A stretch of DNA of 64,000 bases from Alkalispirillum mobile (GTDB taxonomy: Bacteria > Pseudomonadota > Gammaproteobacteria > Nitrococcales > Halorhodospiraceae), in contig NZ_RCDA01000001.1 in the NCBI RefSeq assembly GCF_003664325.1, positions 310,001 to 374,000 on the forward strand, in the 5' to 3' direction. How positions within the stretch are numbered: the first letter of the stretch is position 1; each line of letters opens with the position of its first letter. The position numbers were made by a program, and so were the translations under genes. The notes under the pieces were generated by a model that was not told where the DNA came from, did no database searches, and saw only the letters and a list, made by a program, of their open reading frames with translations. Shown here one piece after another: positions 8,886 to 19,721 of the stretch.

Positions 8886-11042
8886 TCAGAACTTGCCGTA
8901 GTAGCCTTCTTTCAGCGCGTCGTAGAGGTTGGCGGCGGTGTGCACTTCGCCGTCGTACTCCACTTCCTCGTCACCGCGCAGTTCCACCTCGCTACCGTCT
9001 TCCAGCTTGAACTTGTAGAACGTGTTGGTCAGGTCCTTCTCGGTGACCAGCACTCCCTGGAACGCCTCCGGATTGAAGCGGAAGGTGGTGCAGCCCTTCA
9101 GCCCCTGCTCGTAGGCGTAGCGGTAGATGTCCTTGAAATCCTCGTAAGGATAGTCCGTGGGCACGTTGGCGGTCTTCGAGATGGAGGAGTCCACCCACTT
9201 CTGCGCCGCGGCCTGGATGTCCACGTGCTGCTTCGGCGTGACCGAGTCGGCGGTGATGAAGTACTCCGGCAGATTACGGGTTTCCGGGTCGGTGGAGGGC
9301 ACCGCGTCCGGGTCCACGAAGTGCCGGTAAGCCAGCAGCTCGAAGGAGAAGACGTCCACCTTCTCTTTCGACTTGCGCCCCTCGCGGATCACGTTGCGGA
9401 AGTAATGGTGCGCGAAGCTGGGCTCGATGCCGTTGCTGGCGTTGTTGGCCAGGGACAGCGAGATGGTGCCGGTGGGGGCAATGGAGGTGTGGTGTGAGAA
9501 CCGCGCGCCCTTCTCCGCGATCTGCTCGACCAGCTCGCCGTCCACCTCGGCGACCTTCTGCATGTAGTGGCTGTACTTGGCCAGCAGCACCCGGCCCTGC
9601 ACCTCGTCGCCCACCTTGTAGCCGTCCACAGCCATCTCCGGGCGCTTCGCCAGCATGGCCTGGTCCACGATGAAGGTCTCGTCCATGATCGGCGCCGGGC
9701 CCTTCTCTTCGGCCAGTTCGACGCCGGTGCGCCAGCCGGCCAGGGCCATCTCCCGGGAAACCTTCTCGGTGAAGGCCAGGGAGTCCTCGTCACCGTACTT
9801 CATGCGCAGCATGGTGAGGGTGGAGCCGAGGCCCAGGAAGCCCATGCCGTGCCGGCGCTTGCGCTCGATCTCGCGGCGCTGCTCGTCCAGCGGCAGGCCG
9901 TTGATCTCCACGACGTTGTCGAGCATCCGGGTAAACACTGAGACCACCTCGGCGTACTCCTGCCAGTCGAAGCGCGCTTTTTCGGTGAAGGGGTCGCGCA
10001 CGAACTTGGTCAGGTTGACCGAACCCAGCAGGCAGGCGCCGTAGGGGGGCAACGGCTGCTCGCCGCAGGGGTTGGTGGCCCGGATGTCTTCGCAGAACCA
10101 GTTGTTGTTCATCTCGTTGACCCGGTCGATCAGGATGAACCCGGGCTCCGCGAAGTCGTAGGTGGAGGTCATGATCATGTCCCACAACCGCCGCGCCCTG
10201 ACAGTGCGGTAGATGCGGCAGGCCACCAGGCCCTTCTCGTCGTTGATGTAGGGCTCGGTGGTGGGCCATTCCCGCCAGATGACCTGCTCGCTGTCCTTCA
10301 GGTCGATGTTGTCGGTCTCGGCCTCACGTTCGGTGAGCGGGAAGGCCAGCGGCCAGTTGGCGTCTTCCTCAACCGCCTGCATGAACTCCTCGGTGATCAG
10401 CAGGCTGAGATTGAACTGGCGCAGGCGCCCGTCCTCGCGCTTGGCGCGGATGAAGTCGAGCACGTCCGGGTGGCCCACGTCGAAGGTGGCCATCTGCGCG
10501 CCCCGGCGGCCACCGGCGGAGGAGACGGTGAAGCACATCCGGTCATAGATATCCATGAAGGACAGCGACCCGGAGGTGTAGGCCCCTGCCCCGGAGACGT
10601 AGGCCCCGCGCGGGCGCAGGGTGGAGAACTCGTAGCCGATCCCGCAGCCGGCCTTCAGGGTCAGGCCCGCCTCGTGCACCTTTTGCAGGATGTCGTCCAT
10701 CGAGTCCTGGACAGTGCCGGAGACCGTGCAGTTGATGGTGGAGGTGGCGGGCTTGTGCTCCCAGGCGCCGGCATTGGAGGTGATCCGGCCGGCCGGAATG
10801 GCGCCCCGGCGCAGCGCCCAGAGGAAGCGCTCGTACCAGTGCTCGCGCAGTTTCTTGGTTTTTTCCACCTCGGCCAGGGCGCGGGCGACCCGCTGCCAGG
10901 TGTGGTCGACACTCTCGTCGATCACCTGACCGTCCTTGGACTTCAGGCGGTATTTCTTGTCCCAGATGTCCTCGGACGCACTCTGTAGCGGAATGTCGGC
11001 CGTGGCATTCGGCAAGGCGCGCACCTTGGCTGCTGTGGTCAT
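8886..11042 (-). CDS. nrdJa: B12-dependent (class II) ribonucleotide reductase, catalytic subunit NrdJa
   Basis: A 718-residue catalytic subunit reducing ribonucleotides to deoxyribonucleotides using adenosylcobalamin as radical source, which works with or without oxygen. Active-site elements are visible: Cys105 in TINCTVSGT (one of the redox pair), the N-P-C-G-E motif at 324-328 with the thiyl-radical Cys326 and the Asn and Glu partners, and PTGTISL(S)LANNASNG near residue 525 for phosphate binding. No N-terminal ATP-cone is apparent; the first ~20 residues are low-complexity. The redox-active C-terminal tail is in the separate nrdJb gene just downstream. Upstream lie a sigma70-like promoter and candidate NrdR repressor sites. 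Confidence 0.95.
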   Translation of the reverse strand: MTTAAKVRALPNATADIPLQSASEDIWDKKYRLKSKDGQVIDESVDHTWQRVARALAEVEKTKKLREHWYERFLWALRRGAIPAGRITSNAGAWEHKPATSTINCTVSGTVQDSMDDILQKVHEAGLTLKAGCGIGYEFSTLRPRGAYVSGAGAYTSGSLSFMDIYDRMCFTVSSAGGRRGAQMATFDVGHPDVLDFIRAKREDGRLRQFNLSLLITEEFMQAVEEDANWPLAFPLTEREAETDNIDLKDSEQVIWREWPTTEPYINDEKGLVACRIYRTVRARRLWDMIMTSTYDFAEPGFILIDRVNEMNNNWFCEDIRATNPCGEQPLPPYGACLLGSVNLTKFVRDPFTEKARFDWQEYAEVVSVFTRMLDNVVEINGLPLDEQRREIERKRRHGMGFLGLGSTLTMLRMKYGDEDSLAFTEKVSREMALAGWRTGVELAEEKGPAPIMDETFIVDQAMLAKRPEMAVDGYKVGDEVQGRVLLAKYSHYMQKVAEVDGELVEQIAEKGARFSHHTSIAPTGTISLSLANNASNGIEPSFAHHYFRNVIREGRKSKEKVDVFSFELLAYRHFVDPDAVPSTDPETRNLPEYFITADSVTPKQHVDIQAAAQKWVDSSISKTANVPTDYPYEDFKDIYRYAYEQGLKGCTTFRFNPEAFQGVLVTEKDLTNTFYKFKLEDGSEVELRGDEEVEYDGEVHTAANLYDALKEGYYGKF

Positions 11043-11102
11043 GGACCGCGTCCTCCTATAGAAGTCTAATCTGCAACGCCGTCAACGGCTTGTGGCACTT
11101 GT

Positions 11103-11118
11103 CCACAACATCTCCACC
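11103..11118 (-). promoter_or_regulatory. Candidate NrdR box, proximal to nrdJa
   Basis: A 16-bp site with the CACAACAT.T core matching the NrdR box pattern (acaCwAtATaTwGtgt) in its left half; the right half is poor. Its centre is exactly 31 bp from that of the next site (11134-11149), the helical phasing known for paired NrdR boxes. It overlaps a short inverted repeat (ttgtgg 11090-11095 / ccacaa 11103-11108). Confidence 0.5.
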
Positions 11119-11133
11119 GCGTATCCACCAGGG

Positions 11134-11149
11134 ACACCAGATGTTGTGC
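11134..11149 (-). promoter_or_regulatory. Candidate NrdR box, central
   Basis: On the minus strand this reads gcaCAACATCTGGtgt and neighbours, matching about 12 of 16 positions of the NrdR consensus, the best of the three copies. It lies just downstream of the predicted -10 (11162-11167), close to the transcription start, where a repressor would block initiation of nrdJab. NrdR is the Zn-finger/ATP-cone repressor of RNR genes. Confidence 0.6.
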
Positions 11150-11161
11150 TTAATGGGGGCC

Positions 11162-11190
11162 ATCCTAGCCCAGTGGTTGTGGTCTGGCAA
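11162..11190 (-). promoter_or_regulatory. Predicted sigma70-type promoter of nrdJab
   Basis: On the minus strand TTGCCA (11190-11185) and TAGGAT (11167-11162) are spaced by exactly 17 bp. It lies about 120 bp upstream of the nrdJa start, and the best NrdR-like box begins ~12 bp downstream of the -10. Matches are 4/6 for the -35 and 4/6 for the -10. Confidence 0.55.
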
Positions 11191-11233
11191 GATCTGGGCG
11201 CCGCCTCCCTCATGTGCCTCGCGCAAACCAATA

Positions 11234-11249
11234 CCCCCACATGTTGTGG
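11234..11249 (-). promoter_or_regulatory. Third CACAACAT repeat, upstream of the nrdJa promoter
   Basis: The ATGTTGTG core (+ strand 11241-11248) lies exactly 100 bp from the same core in the central box (11141-11148). It is a weaker match to the full NrdR palindrome and lies upstream of the -35. It also falls within ~100 bp of the divergent tex gene and could affect that instead. The rest of the 293-bp nrdJa-tex interval shows nothing further. Confidence 0.35.
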
Positions 11250-11335
11250 CGGCCTCGCCTGCCCGCTGGCAAGCCCCGCTTCCTCCGGTATCATGCCGGA
11301 CTTGATTCAGGCTGGTGCAAAACGGAACCACTCAC

Positions 11336-13692
<2,357 letters not shown>

Positions 13693-13696
<4 letters not shown>

Positions 13697-16044
13697 GCAC
13701 CGACGGGCTACCCATCGAGCGCCTGCGGCCAGACTTTGAGCGGGCCCTGACCAACGGCCACGTGGTGGTTACCGCCGCCACGGGCTCCGGTAAGTCCACG
13801 CGACTGCCGGTCTGGTCGCGGGCCCGGGGGCGGGTTCTGGTCATTGAGCCCAGGCGGCTGGCGGCGACCAGCCTGGCCCGGTTCGTCGCTCAGGGCCTAG
13901 GCAGTACGGTGGGCGACGGGGTAGGTTACGCCGTCCGCCTGGACGCCCGCCACGGACCCGACACCGAGGTGGTCTTCGTCACTCCCGGCATCGCCCTGCG
14001 CTGGTACGGGGAAGACCGGTTGCGCCGTTTCAGTACCGTGGTGCTGGATGAGTTCCACGAGCGACGCTGGGACACGGACCTCTTGCTTGCACTGCTGCAG
14101 GCCGGACGCGGCCATCACCTGGTCGTCACCTCGGCCACCATCGCCGGGGAGCAACTGGCCCAGCACCTGGGCGCACACCACCTTCGCTCGGACGGGCGCA
14201 GTTACCCGGTGGACATCGCCCACCGCGCCGATGAGCCCCGGCGGATGCCGGAATCGCGCGACATCGCGCGCCGGGTTGCCGAGGCAGTCCGTGATGCACT
14301 GGGCAATGGTGACGGCGGGGATGTGCTGGTCTTCCTGCCCGGCAAGGGCGAGATCCAGGCCTGTTACCAGGCGCTTAAGGGGGCACCCGCCACGGTGGTC
14401 CGGCTGCACGCCAGTGCGCCGGCCGCCGACCAGGCCGATGCCCTGGCGCCACGCGACCCGGCACGCCCGCCGCGGGTCATCCTTTCCACCAACGTGGCGG
14501 AAACCTCGCTCACCGTCCCCGGCGTCACCACCGTAATCGACAGCGGCCTGGAGCGGCGCACCCACCGCCGCAACGGGCGGACGGTGCTTAGCCTGCACGC
14601 CATCTCCCGGGCCAGCGCTGATCAACGCGCCGGCCGCGCCGGCCGTGTGCAGCCCGGCCGCTGCCTGCGACTCTGGGGCCGACAGGCCCCGCTTGCCGAG
14701 CTGACGCCGCCGGAGATACACCGAGAGGACCTGAGCGAACTGGTACTGGCCGCTGCCTGCGCGGGCCGGCGGGCCGATAACCTGCCCTTCCCCGAGGCGC
14801 TCCCTGAGCCCGCCCTGGTGCAGGCCACTGCGCGGCTCACCCGCCTTGGGGCCCTGGACGCGGAAGGCCGGGTCACCGAGCGCGGCCGGCGCCTCTTCCA
14901 TCTACCGGTGGACACCGAACTGGCGCACCTGGCCGTGGCCATGCCCGACCGCGAAAGTGCCGGCTTCATGGCCGATCTGGCCGCCGCCCTGAGCACCGGT
15001 CGCCGTTGGGTGCACGCGCCCGCCGATCCGGCGGAAGAGGAAATGCTGTCGCGCACCCTGCCCCGGCGCTGCGATGCAACGCTGCTGGTTGCAGCCCTGC
15101 GTACCGCCGACCTGCCCGGCGTGCGGGTGGACCGGGCCAGCCGCAAGGAGGCCCGTAAGCTGGCCGCACAACTGCGGGAGCTGATGGGCCTTGCGAGGCT
15201 ACCCGACACCCTCGGGGAAGACCTGGAGCCGGCCTTTGCCGCCGCCGTGGCGGCGCTCCCCCACCGCACCTACATCCGGCGGGAGAAGCGCCGCCAGGCC
15301 ATGGGCAACGGCGGCGACGAGATCCTCGTCAGCGAGCAGTCACGGCTGGATGCGGAGGCCGAGGCGGCACTCTGCCTGGATGAGCACAGTGTCCCGGGCA
15401 AGGGCACGCGCCAAACGGTCACCCTGGGCACCTGCCTGGCCCCGGTGCCGCTGCAGGGCCTGCTGGACGCGGGATTGGGCGAACCGATGCTGGAGGCCCC
15501 CACCCTGGAAGAGGGCCGGCTGCTGGCCCGCCGCACCTGGCGATACGCCGGGCGGATCATCCACAGCGAGGCGGTGGTGCCGGAGGGCGCCCCCGCCCGC
15601 GAGGCCATGGCCCGACTCATCCTGGATAACCGCCTGCTGAAGCCCGCCGGAGCCCGCCTGCAGGAGGACCTGGCCGCCTGGGCCCTGTACGTCGCCCTGG
15701 GCCATGGCGAGGGGGAGACCCCCGAGGCTCGCCCCTGGCTGGAGGCCCGTCTGGAGGCGTTAGGTGTGGCGTCACAGGACGACCTGGCGCTGATCGAGCC
15801 GGAGGACCTGGCGTTCGAAGGCGTGCCGGAATGGGAGCGGGCGCGTTTCGATGAGCATTTCCCGCGGCAGATCCAATTGCCCGACCTGCTGCTCCGGGTG
15901 CACTACCACGTGCGCCGCAAGACAGTGACCATCGAGAAAGTCAGCGGCAGCCGCAAAAAGGACCCTCAGCGTTGGGAGCTGCCCGCCTGGCCTGGCTGGC
16001 GGGTGAAGTACCAGCGGGCCAGCCGGGTGGTGGAGGTGCGCTGA
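13693..16044 (+). CDS. DEAH-family ATP-dependent helicase, HrpB type
   Basis: A 783-residue SF2 helicase. The Walker A motif TGSGKST is at residues 30-36 and the Walker B box is DEFH at 119-122, the form typical of HrpB rather than the DEAH of HrpA; SAT follows near 152, and motif VI (QRAGRAGR) lies near 315. The ATG overlaps the tex stop (ATGA), implying translational coupling. HrpB-type proteins are presumed RNA helicases with no firm cellular role. The N-terminal two-thirds is clear, but the last ~100 residues are less like the HrpB I know, so I give no gene symbol. Confidence 0.82.
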
Positions 16045-16089
16045 GCGCCCGGGGGCATGACGTTGCCGGGCAGGCATCCAGGCTGCCGG

Positions 16090-17085
16090 TCAGCCGTAAA
16101 GCTGGGACAGCCCCTCTGCCACGGATGCCATCTCCCGGCGCAATGTGCTGGGCCGGAGCACCTCCACCTTGTCACCGAACCCCAGTAACCACCAGCGCAG
16201 TTGGTGAGTGTTCTCCACCTCCGCCCGGACCCGCAACCACCCGGAATTACCGGGTTCGTACTCCAGGCGCTGATCCGTGGCCAGCGGCGTTTCCTGCAGG
16301 TGGTAACCCGCCTCCGGCGCAAAACGCGCCTCCAGTTCAACCGGTTCGGCTGTCGGCTGGTAATCGAAGCCCCCTTTCTGGACCCAATCATCCAGAGAGA
16401 ACCCGGCGGGGACGCGCGCCTGCTCGTCCAGCAGATTGGCGCATTTGAATCGATGCAGGGCCAACGGCACCACATCCTCGTAATCCCATAACGACGAGAC
16501 CAGGTACGCGACCGCGTCACGAAATGCCAGACCAAGCGGGTGCACACGGTAGACCCGCTCTTCCCCGTGTCGGGGCTGGTAGGCCACTTCCAGGCAACGC
16601 CCCTCCAGCAGGCCCTCGTAGAGCACTTCCACCACGTCCTGCGCCACCTCCGGCGGCTGTAACGGCTGGTATCGCGGCAGACGCCGGATCCGGTCCCGCC
16701 AGTGGGCCAACTTGCTTCCCGACTTTTCCAGGGCTGCCTGCGCCTGGTCAAAATGGGGCGCCAGCCGTGTTATCACCCCTCGGGGCAGCATCTCTTTGAG
16801 GTGCTCGTCCACCAGGCAAAAAGTGAGGGCTGTCGCCGGGTCCATGTGGGGCAGTTGAATGGCCGCCCCATCCCTTTTCCATGACCAGCCGTGAGGCAAT
16901 TCCCGGTCATCACAGACCAGCGGGAAAACCGTTGACAGCCGTTGCAGATCGCGCTGCACGGTCCGGTGTGTGACCCCGTAGCCCAACTCCGCCAACTGGC
17001 GCCGGATCTCCGTACTGGAGATCCGGCGAGGCTCCCTGGGAATCAGACTCAGGGTCTGGAGGTGGCGAATACTTGTGTCCGACAT
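16090..17085 (-). CDS. WYL-domain transcriptional regulator (YafY type)
   Basis: A 331-residue regulator. An N-terminal winged helix-turn-helix (ISSTEIRRQLAELGYGVTHRTVQRDLQRLS, residues ~20-50) precedes a WYL domain (CLEVAYQPRHGEERVYRVHPLGLAFRDAVAYLVSSLWDY, ~150-190) and a C-terminal WCX-like domain. ATG 17085 has a GGAGGAGC ribosome-binding site; the open frame extends eight codons further with no good site. WYL proteins sense ligands, often nucleic-acid fragments, and commonly regulate the adjacent divergent gene. That neighbour is the papain-like protein at 17560, with palindromes in the shared control region. Some relatives repress defence systems (BrxR, CapW), but many do not. Confidence 0.9.
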   Translation of the reverse strand: MSDTSIRHLQTLSLIPREPRRISSTEIRRQLAELGYGVTHRTVQRDLQRLSTVFPLVCDDRELPHGWSWKRDGAAIQLPHMDPATALTFCLVDEHLKEMLPRGVITRLAPHFDQAQAALEKSGSKLAHWRDRIRRLPRYQPLQPPEVAQDVVEVLYEGLLEGRCLEVAYQPRHGEERVYRVHPLGLAFRDAVAYLVSSLWDYEDVVPLALHRFKCANLLDEQARVPAGFSLDDWVQKGGFDYQPTAEPVELEARFAPEAGYHLQETPLATDQRLEYEPGNSGWLRVRAEVENTHQLRWWLLGFGDKVEVLRPSTLRREMASVAEGLSQLYG

Positions 17086-17201
17086 CCAGCTCCTCCGCAA
17101 AAACCACAACAGGCGCTCTGGTCTTCAGGTTAGACCACGCAAAAGGTAAAACCTCACGCTGCGCCATGCCTTTCGCATAATGTGCCACACAGCAATAAAA
17201 A

Positions 17202-17213
17202 CGCATATATGCG
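17202..17213. promoter_or_regulatory. Perfect 12-bp palindrome, candidate WYL-regulator operator
   Basis: cgcatatatgcg is a perfect palindrome in the divergent control region, 117 bp from the WYL regulator start. A related imperfect element (cgcataatgtgc) lies at 17174-17185, and an adjacent inverted repeat (cgaca-gtttg-tgtcg) at 17212-17226. WYL regulators usually bind inverted repeats near their own promoters. Assignment to this regulator is inference. Confidence 0.45.
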
Positions 17214-17274
17214 ACAGTTTGTGTCGGCGCGGGCTGACCTTCGGTCCCTCCCCATTCCTTGCACGGTAAATAGC

Positions 17275-17302
17275 GTCACAGCGGTCTCTACTAAGGTATA
17301 GT
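17275..17302 (+). promoter_or_regulatory. Possible sigma70 promoter towards the papain-like gene
   Basis: GTCACA (17275-17280) and TATAGT (17297-17302), spaced by 16 bp. The -10 is good (5/6), the -35 modest (4/6). It would give a leader of ~250 nt before the GTG at 17560, or ~70 nt before the small ORF at 17378. Apart from that small ORF and the palindromes, the 474-bp interval 17086-17559 shows nothing more. Confidence 0.4.
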
Positions 17303-17377
17303 CATGGAGACGTGCATTAACTCACTTTCTGCCGCTACGGCCTCCCCTAACCCGCGCCGCCTAGGAGACTGCCCCCT

Positions 17378-17563
17378 ATGGAAGCCGGGCCGACAAACGG
17401 CTTTGCAGCCCTGCTGGGGTGGAGCATGAGTGCCATCGAGCCGATCAAAAAGTGCGACCATTGCCATCCCGCGCTTCGGGGCGACGGTGCCGTCGGCGGG
17501 TGCTATCAAATCGGTTACCTTCAGGCATCAGTGACCAATGGGACAGACAGGAAGTGGGTGTGA
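17378..17563 (+). CDS. Possible 61-residue leader peptide overlapping the downstream start
   Basis: A short frame ending in TGA at 17561-17563, overlapping the GTG start (17560) of the next gene as GTGA. That overlap is the hallmark of translational coupling. An AGGAG lies ~10 nt before ATG 17378; an internal ATG at 17426 with GGAG nearby would give a 45-residue peptide. The product has a CDHCH motif but resembles nothing I know. It may be a chance frame in GC-rich DNA. Confidence 0.28.
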   Translation: MEAGPTNGFAALLGWSMSAIEPIKKCDHCHPALRGDGAVGGCYQIGYLQASVTNGTDRKWV

Positions 17564-19578
17564 GCGAGCGTGATGGGACCGGCATGACATCAGAACAACG
17601 ACTGGAAACATTGTCACAGCAGCTGGACGAGGCGGTGGCAGCCCTGGCGGACTCCCCGGAGGCGACCAAGGCCGCGCACCTGCCCCAGGTGGTCGACATT
17701 TGCCGAAGGATGATGCTCCATTTGGGCGGTTGTGCGGCCATCGAGGCCCGCAGCGCGCCACTGGAGATGGCCGGGGTATTCCAGGGCTCAGATTGGGCCA
17801 CGCCGGAAATCCTGTTGCCCACTCTTTCGACCTATGCGCTGGGCAGCGCCGATGCGACCACGGTGGTTATAGAAGCACTGAGCGAGTTGCGGATGGCTGC
17901 CGTTGCCGTTGGTGCCTATGTGCATCCCACTCTTTCCGCCGAACAGGCGCACCACTTTCTGACCCAGGTGCTAGCCCTGAACCTGAACTACCTGTTCACG
18001 GCCCCGAGTGAAAGCGAGCGGGTGAACCAAGGGCGGCTAGCAGAAATCCCGCGTGCGTTGCTGGCCCACCTGGCAGACCGTATCGGCTACGAGCATGTCA
18101 TTGACCAGCTCATCGATGAGATCTGGCGGATATTACAACAGCGCCCAATACAGACAGCGGCCGTCAAGCGCATGGTCACTCAGATCGCGGTCTGTCGCGC
18201 CAACCCCGAGATTGACCTGGGAGTGGCGGGTCAAGGCACGGAGCGACTGGTCAGCAGCCTCTACGGGCCAACCCAGGGCTGTCGCGAGGACCCGGGGCTG
18301 GAGGTGTACCGGCAGCGTCTTCTGAGCATGGATGGCAGCACCCTCCAATCCGAGGCCATTGGCTTTGCACGGGCCATGCACGACACCGGGCTGGTTTCGC
18401 CCTACCACACCGTACTGATGCGCCATCTGCTCGCCCAGGGTGACCACCTGGTGGCCGAGGCCCTGGGGCTCTCCTCGACCGGCCGGGACTGCATGCTCTG
18501 CTACTCCGACCTGGTCCGGCACCTGATCGATGAGGCCGTGCATGCAGAAACCGCACAGGCGGTCTATGGCTTGGCGCTGATGCTGGAACGGGGCATCCTC
18601 TACCAACCACCAGTAGCGCCGGCGCTATGGCGGCAACTGGCGCTGCGGCTCTCCCCCTGGTCGGAGGAACGGCTCCGCTTGGCCACCGGGGACGCAGTGG
18701 CGCCATCCGCCCGGCTATTGGAAGGCGTGCTGTGCCTGCTCGGGCAGCCGTTGGGCGTGGGTCAGGGCAACAACCCGACTTGTCAGTCGGCCCGGGCATT
18801 GTCCATGTGGGCTTACAACGACCCGGACTACCTGCTGCAGATGGTGGCCTGGGCGGCGCGTGACGACGAGATCATCATGCACTTCGAGGGGCAACCGATC
18901 TCCTCGCGCGAAAGCGTCGCCGGGCTGGCCGGGGAACTGCCCATGGATCTGGACCCGGTCTCGCTACTGGTAGTGCCCCACCTGGACCGCATTTACGCGG
19001 AGATGGGCCGCCGCTGCGCCAGTCGAGAGGGTGATCCCCACCGCTGGGTCAACCCGGAGTTCCACGGTTGGTGGGCGGGCCGCGGCTTCCGCATAAACGT
19101 GGACGTGGCTTCTGGCCATATCGTGGAACTGGAGGACTTTCTGCGCCACTTTTATGCGGCCTATCACCCCTACTACAACGGCAATCAGCCCATTATCCAT
19201 CCGCAACCGGCCGGCATCGCGGTAACCGACAGCGCCGCGCGATTCATTGGCTGGCATGCCATCACCATTCTCAGGGTGGCGCTGGACCCATTCAACGTAA
19301 TGCGCGTGTACTTCTACAACCCCAACAATGACAGCGGGCAGGATTGGGGTGACGGCGTGGCCGTCAGCACCTCCGGCAATGGCGAGTTCTACGGCGAGGC
19401 CTCCCTGCCCTTCGCCCAGTTTGCGTCGCGGCTTTATATCTTCCATTACGACCCGCTGGAGCGGGGGGAGTTGGCCCGAATCACGCAGGAGGAGCTGGAC
19501 GAGGTCACCGGCTACCTGCTGCGCAGTTGGGGGGCCGACCGCCTGCAGGGCGGTGGCCTGCAGGCAAACCCGGCGTAG
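17560..19578 (+). CDS. Unrecognised protein with papain-like cysteine-peptidase signature
   Basis: A 672-residue protein from GTG 17560, which follows an AGGAAG ribosome-binding site; ATG 17584 is an alternative. The N-terminal ~370 residues look wholly helical with no domain I recognise, no signal peptide and no membrane segment. The C-terminal part carries what looks like a papain-type active site: Gln402 and Cys408 in QGNNPTCQSARALSMWA, with the six-residue spacing of papain Gln19/Cys25 and a helix after the Cys; His566 in GWHAITILRV at the start of a strand; then Asn587 (or Asn589/590) in YFYNPNNDSGQDWGDG, resembling papain's KNSWGTGWG. Function is unknown; it may be a peptidase, transglutaminase-like or inactive. 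It is controlled together with, or by, the divergent WYL regulator. Confidence 0.75.
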   Translation: MSERDGTGMTSEQRLETLSQQLDEAVAALADSPEATKAAHLPQVVDICRRMMLHLGGCAAIEARSAPLEMAGVFQGSDWATPEILLPTLSTYALGSADATTVVIEALSELRMAAVAVGAYVHPTLSAEQAHHFLTQVLALNLNYLFTAPSESERVNQGRLAEIPRALLAHLADRIGYEHVIDQLIDEIWRILQQRPIQTAAVKRMVTQIAVCRANPEIDLGVAGQGTERLVSSLYGPTQGCREDPGLEVYRQRLLSMDGSTLQSEAIGFARAMHDTGLVSPYHTVLMRHLLAQGDHLVAEALGLSSTGRDCMLCYSDLVRHLIDEAVHAETAQAVYGLALMLERGILYQPPVAPALWRQLALRLSPWSEERLRLATGDAVAPSARLLEGVLCLLGQPLGVGQGNNPTCQSARALSMWAYNDPDYLLQMVAWAARDDEIIMHFEGQPISSRESVAGLAGELPMDLDPVSLLVVPHLDRIYAEMGRRCASREGDPHRWVNPEFHGWWAGRGFRINVDVASGHIVELEDFLRHFYAAYHPYYNGNQPIIHPQPAGIAVTDSAARFIGWHAITILRVALDPFNVMRVYFYNPNNDSGQDWGDGVAVSTSGNGEFYGEASLPFAQFASRLYIFHYDPLERGELARITQEELDEVTGYLLRSWGADRLQGGGLQANPA

Positions 19579-19721
19579 CAGTCCTCCAGCGGGTACCCCA
19601 CCCCGCCATCCGTAAGCATCCTGCTTAAGCGGCTATGGGTCGTGGCGCGGCGTGCTGGCCGGCCGTTGCAAGTCGTGCTAAACCTGCCAGCATGAAGTGA
19701 AACCCTTGAGCGGAGCTGCTG

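Noticed and set aside
11043-11335. Cobalamin riboswitch upstream of nrdJa
   Set aside because: Expected for a B12 enzyme gene, but no convincing B12-box or riboswitch-length structure is seen; NrdR-like boxes explain the conserved repeats better.
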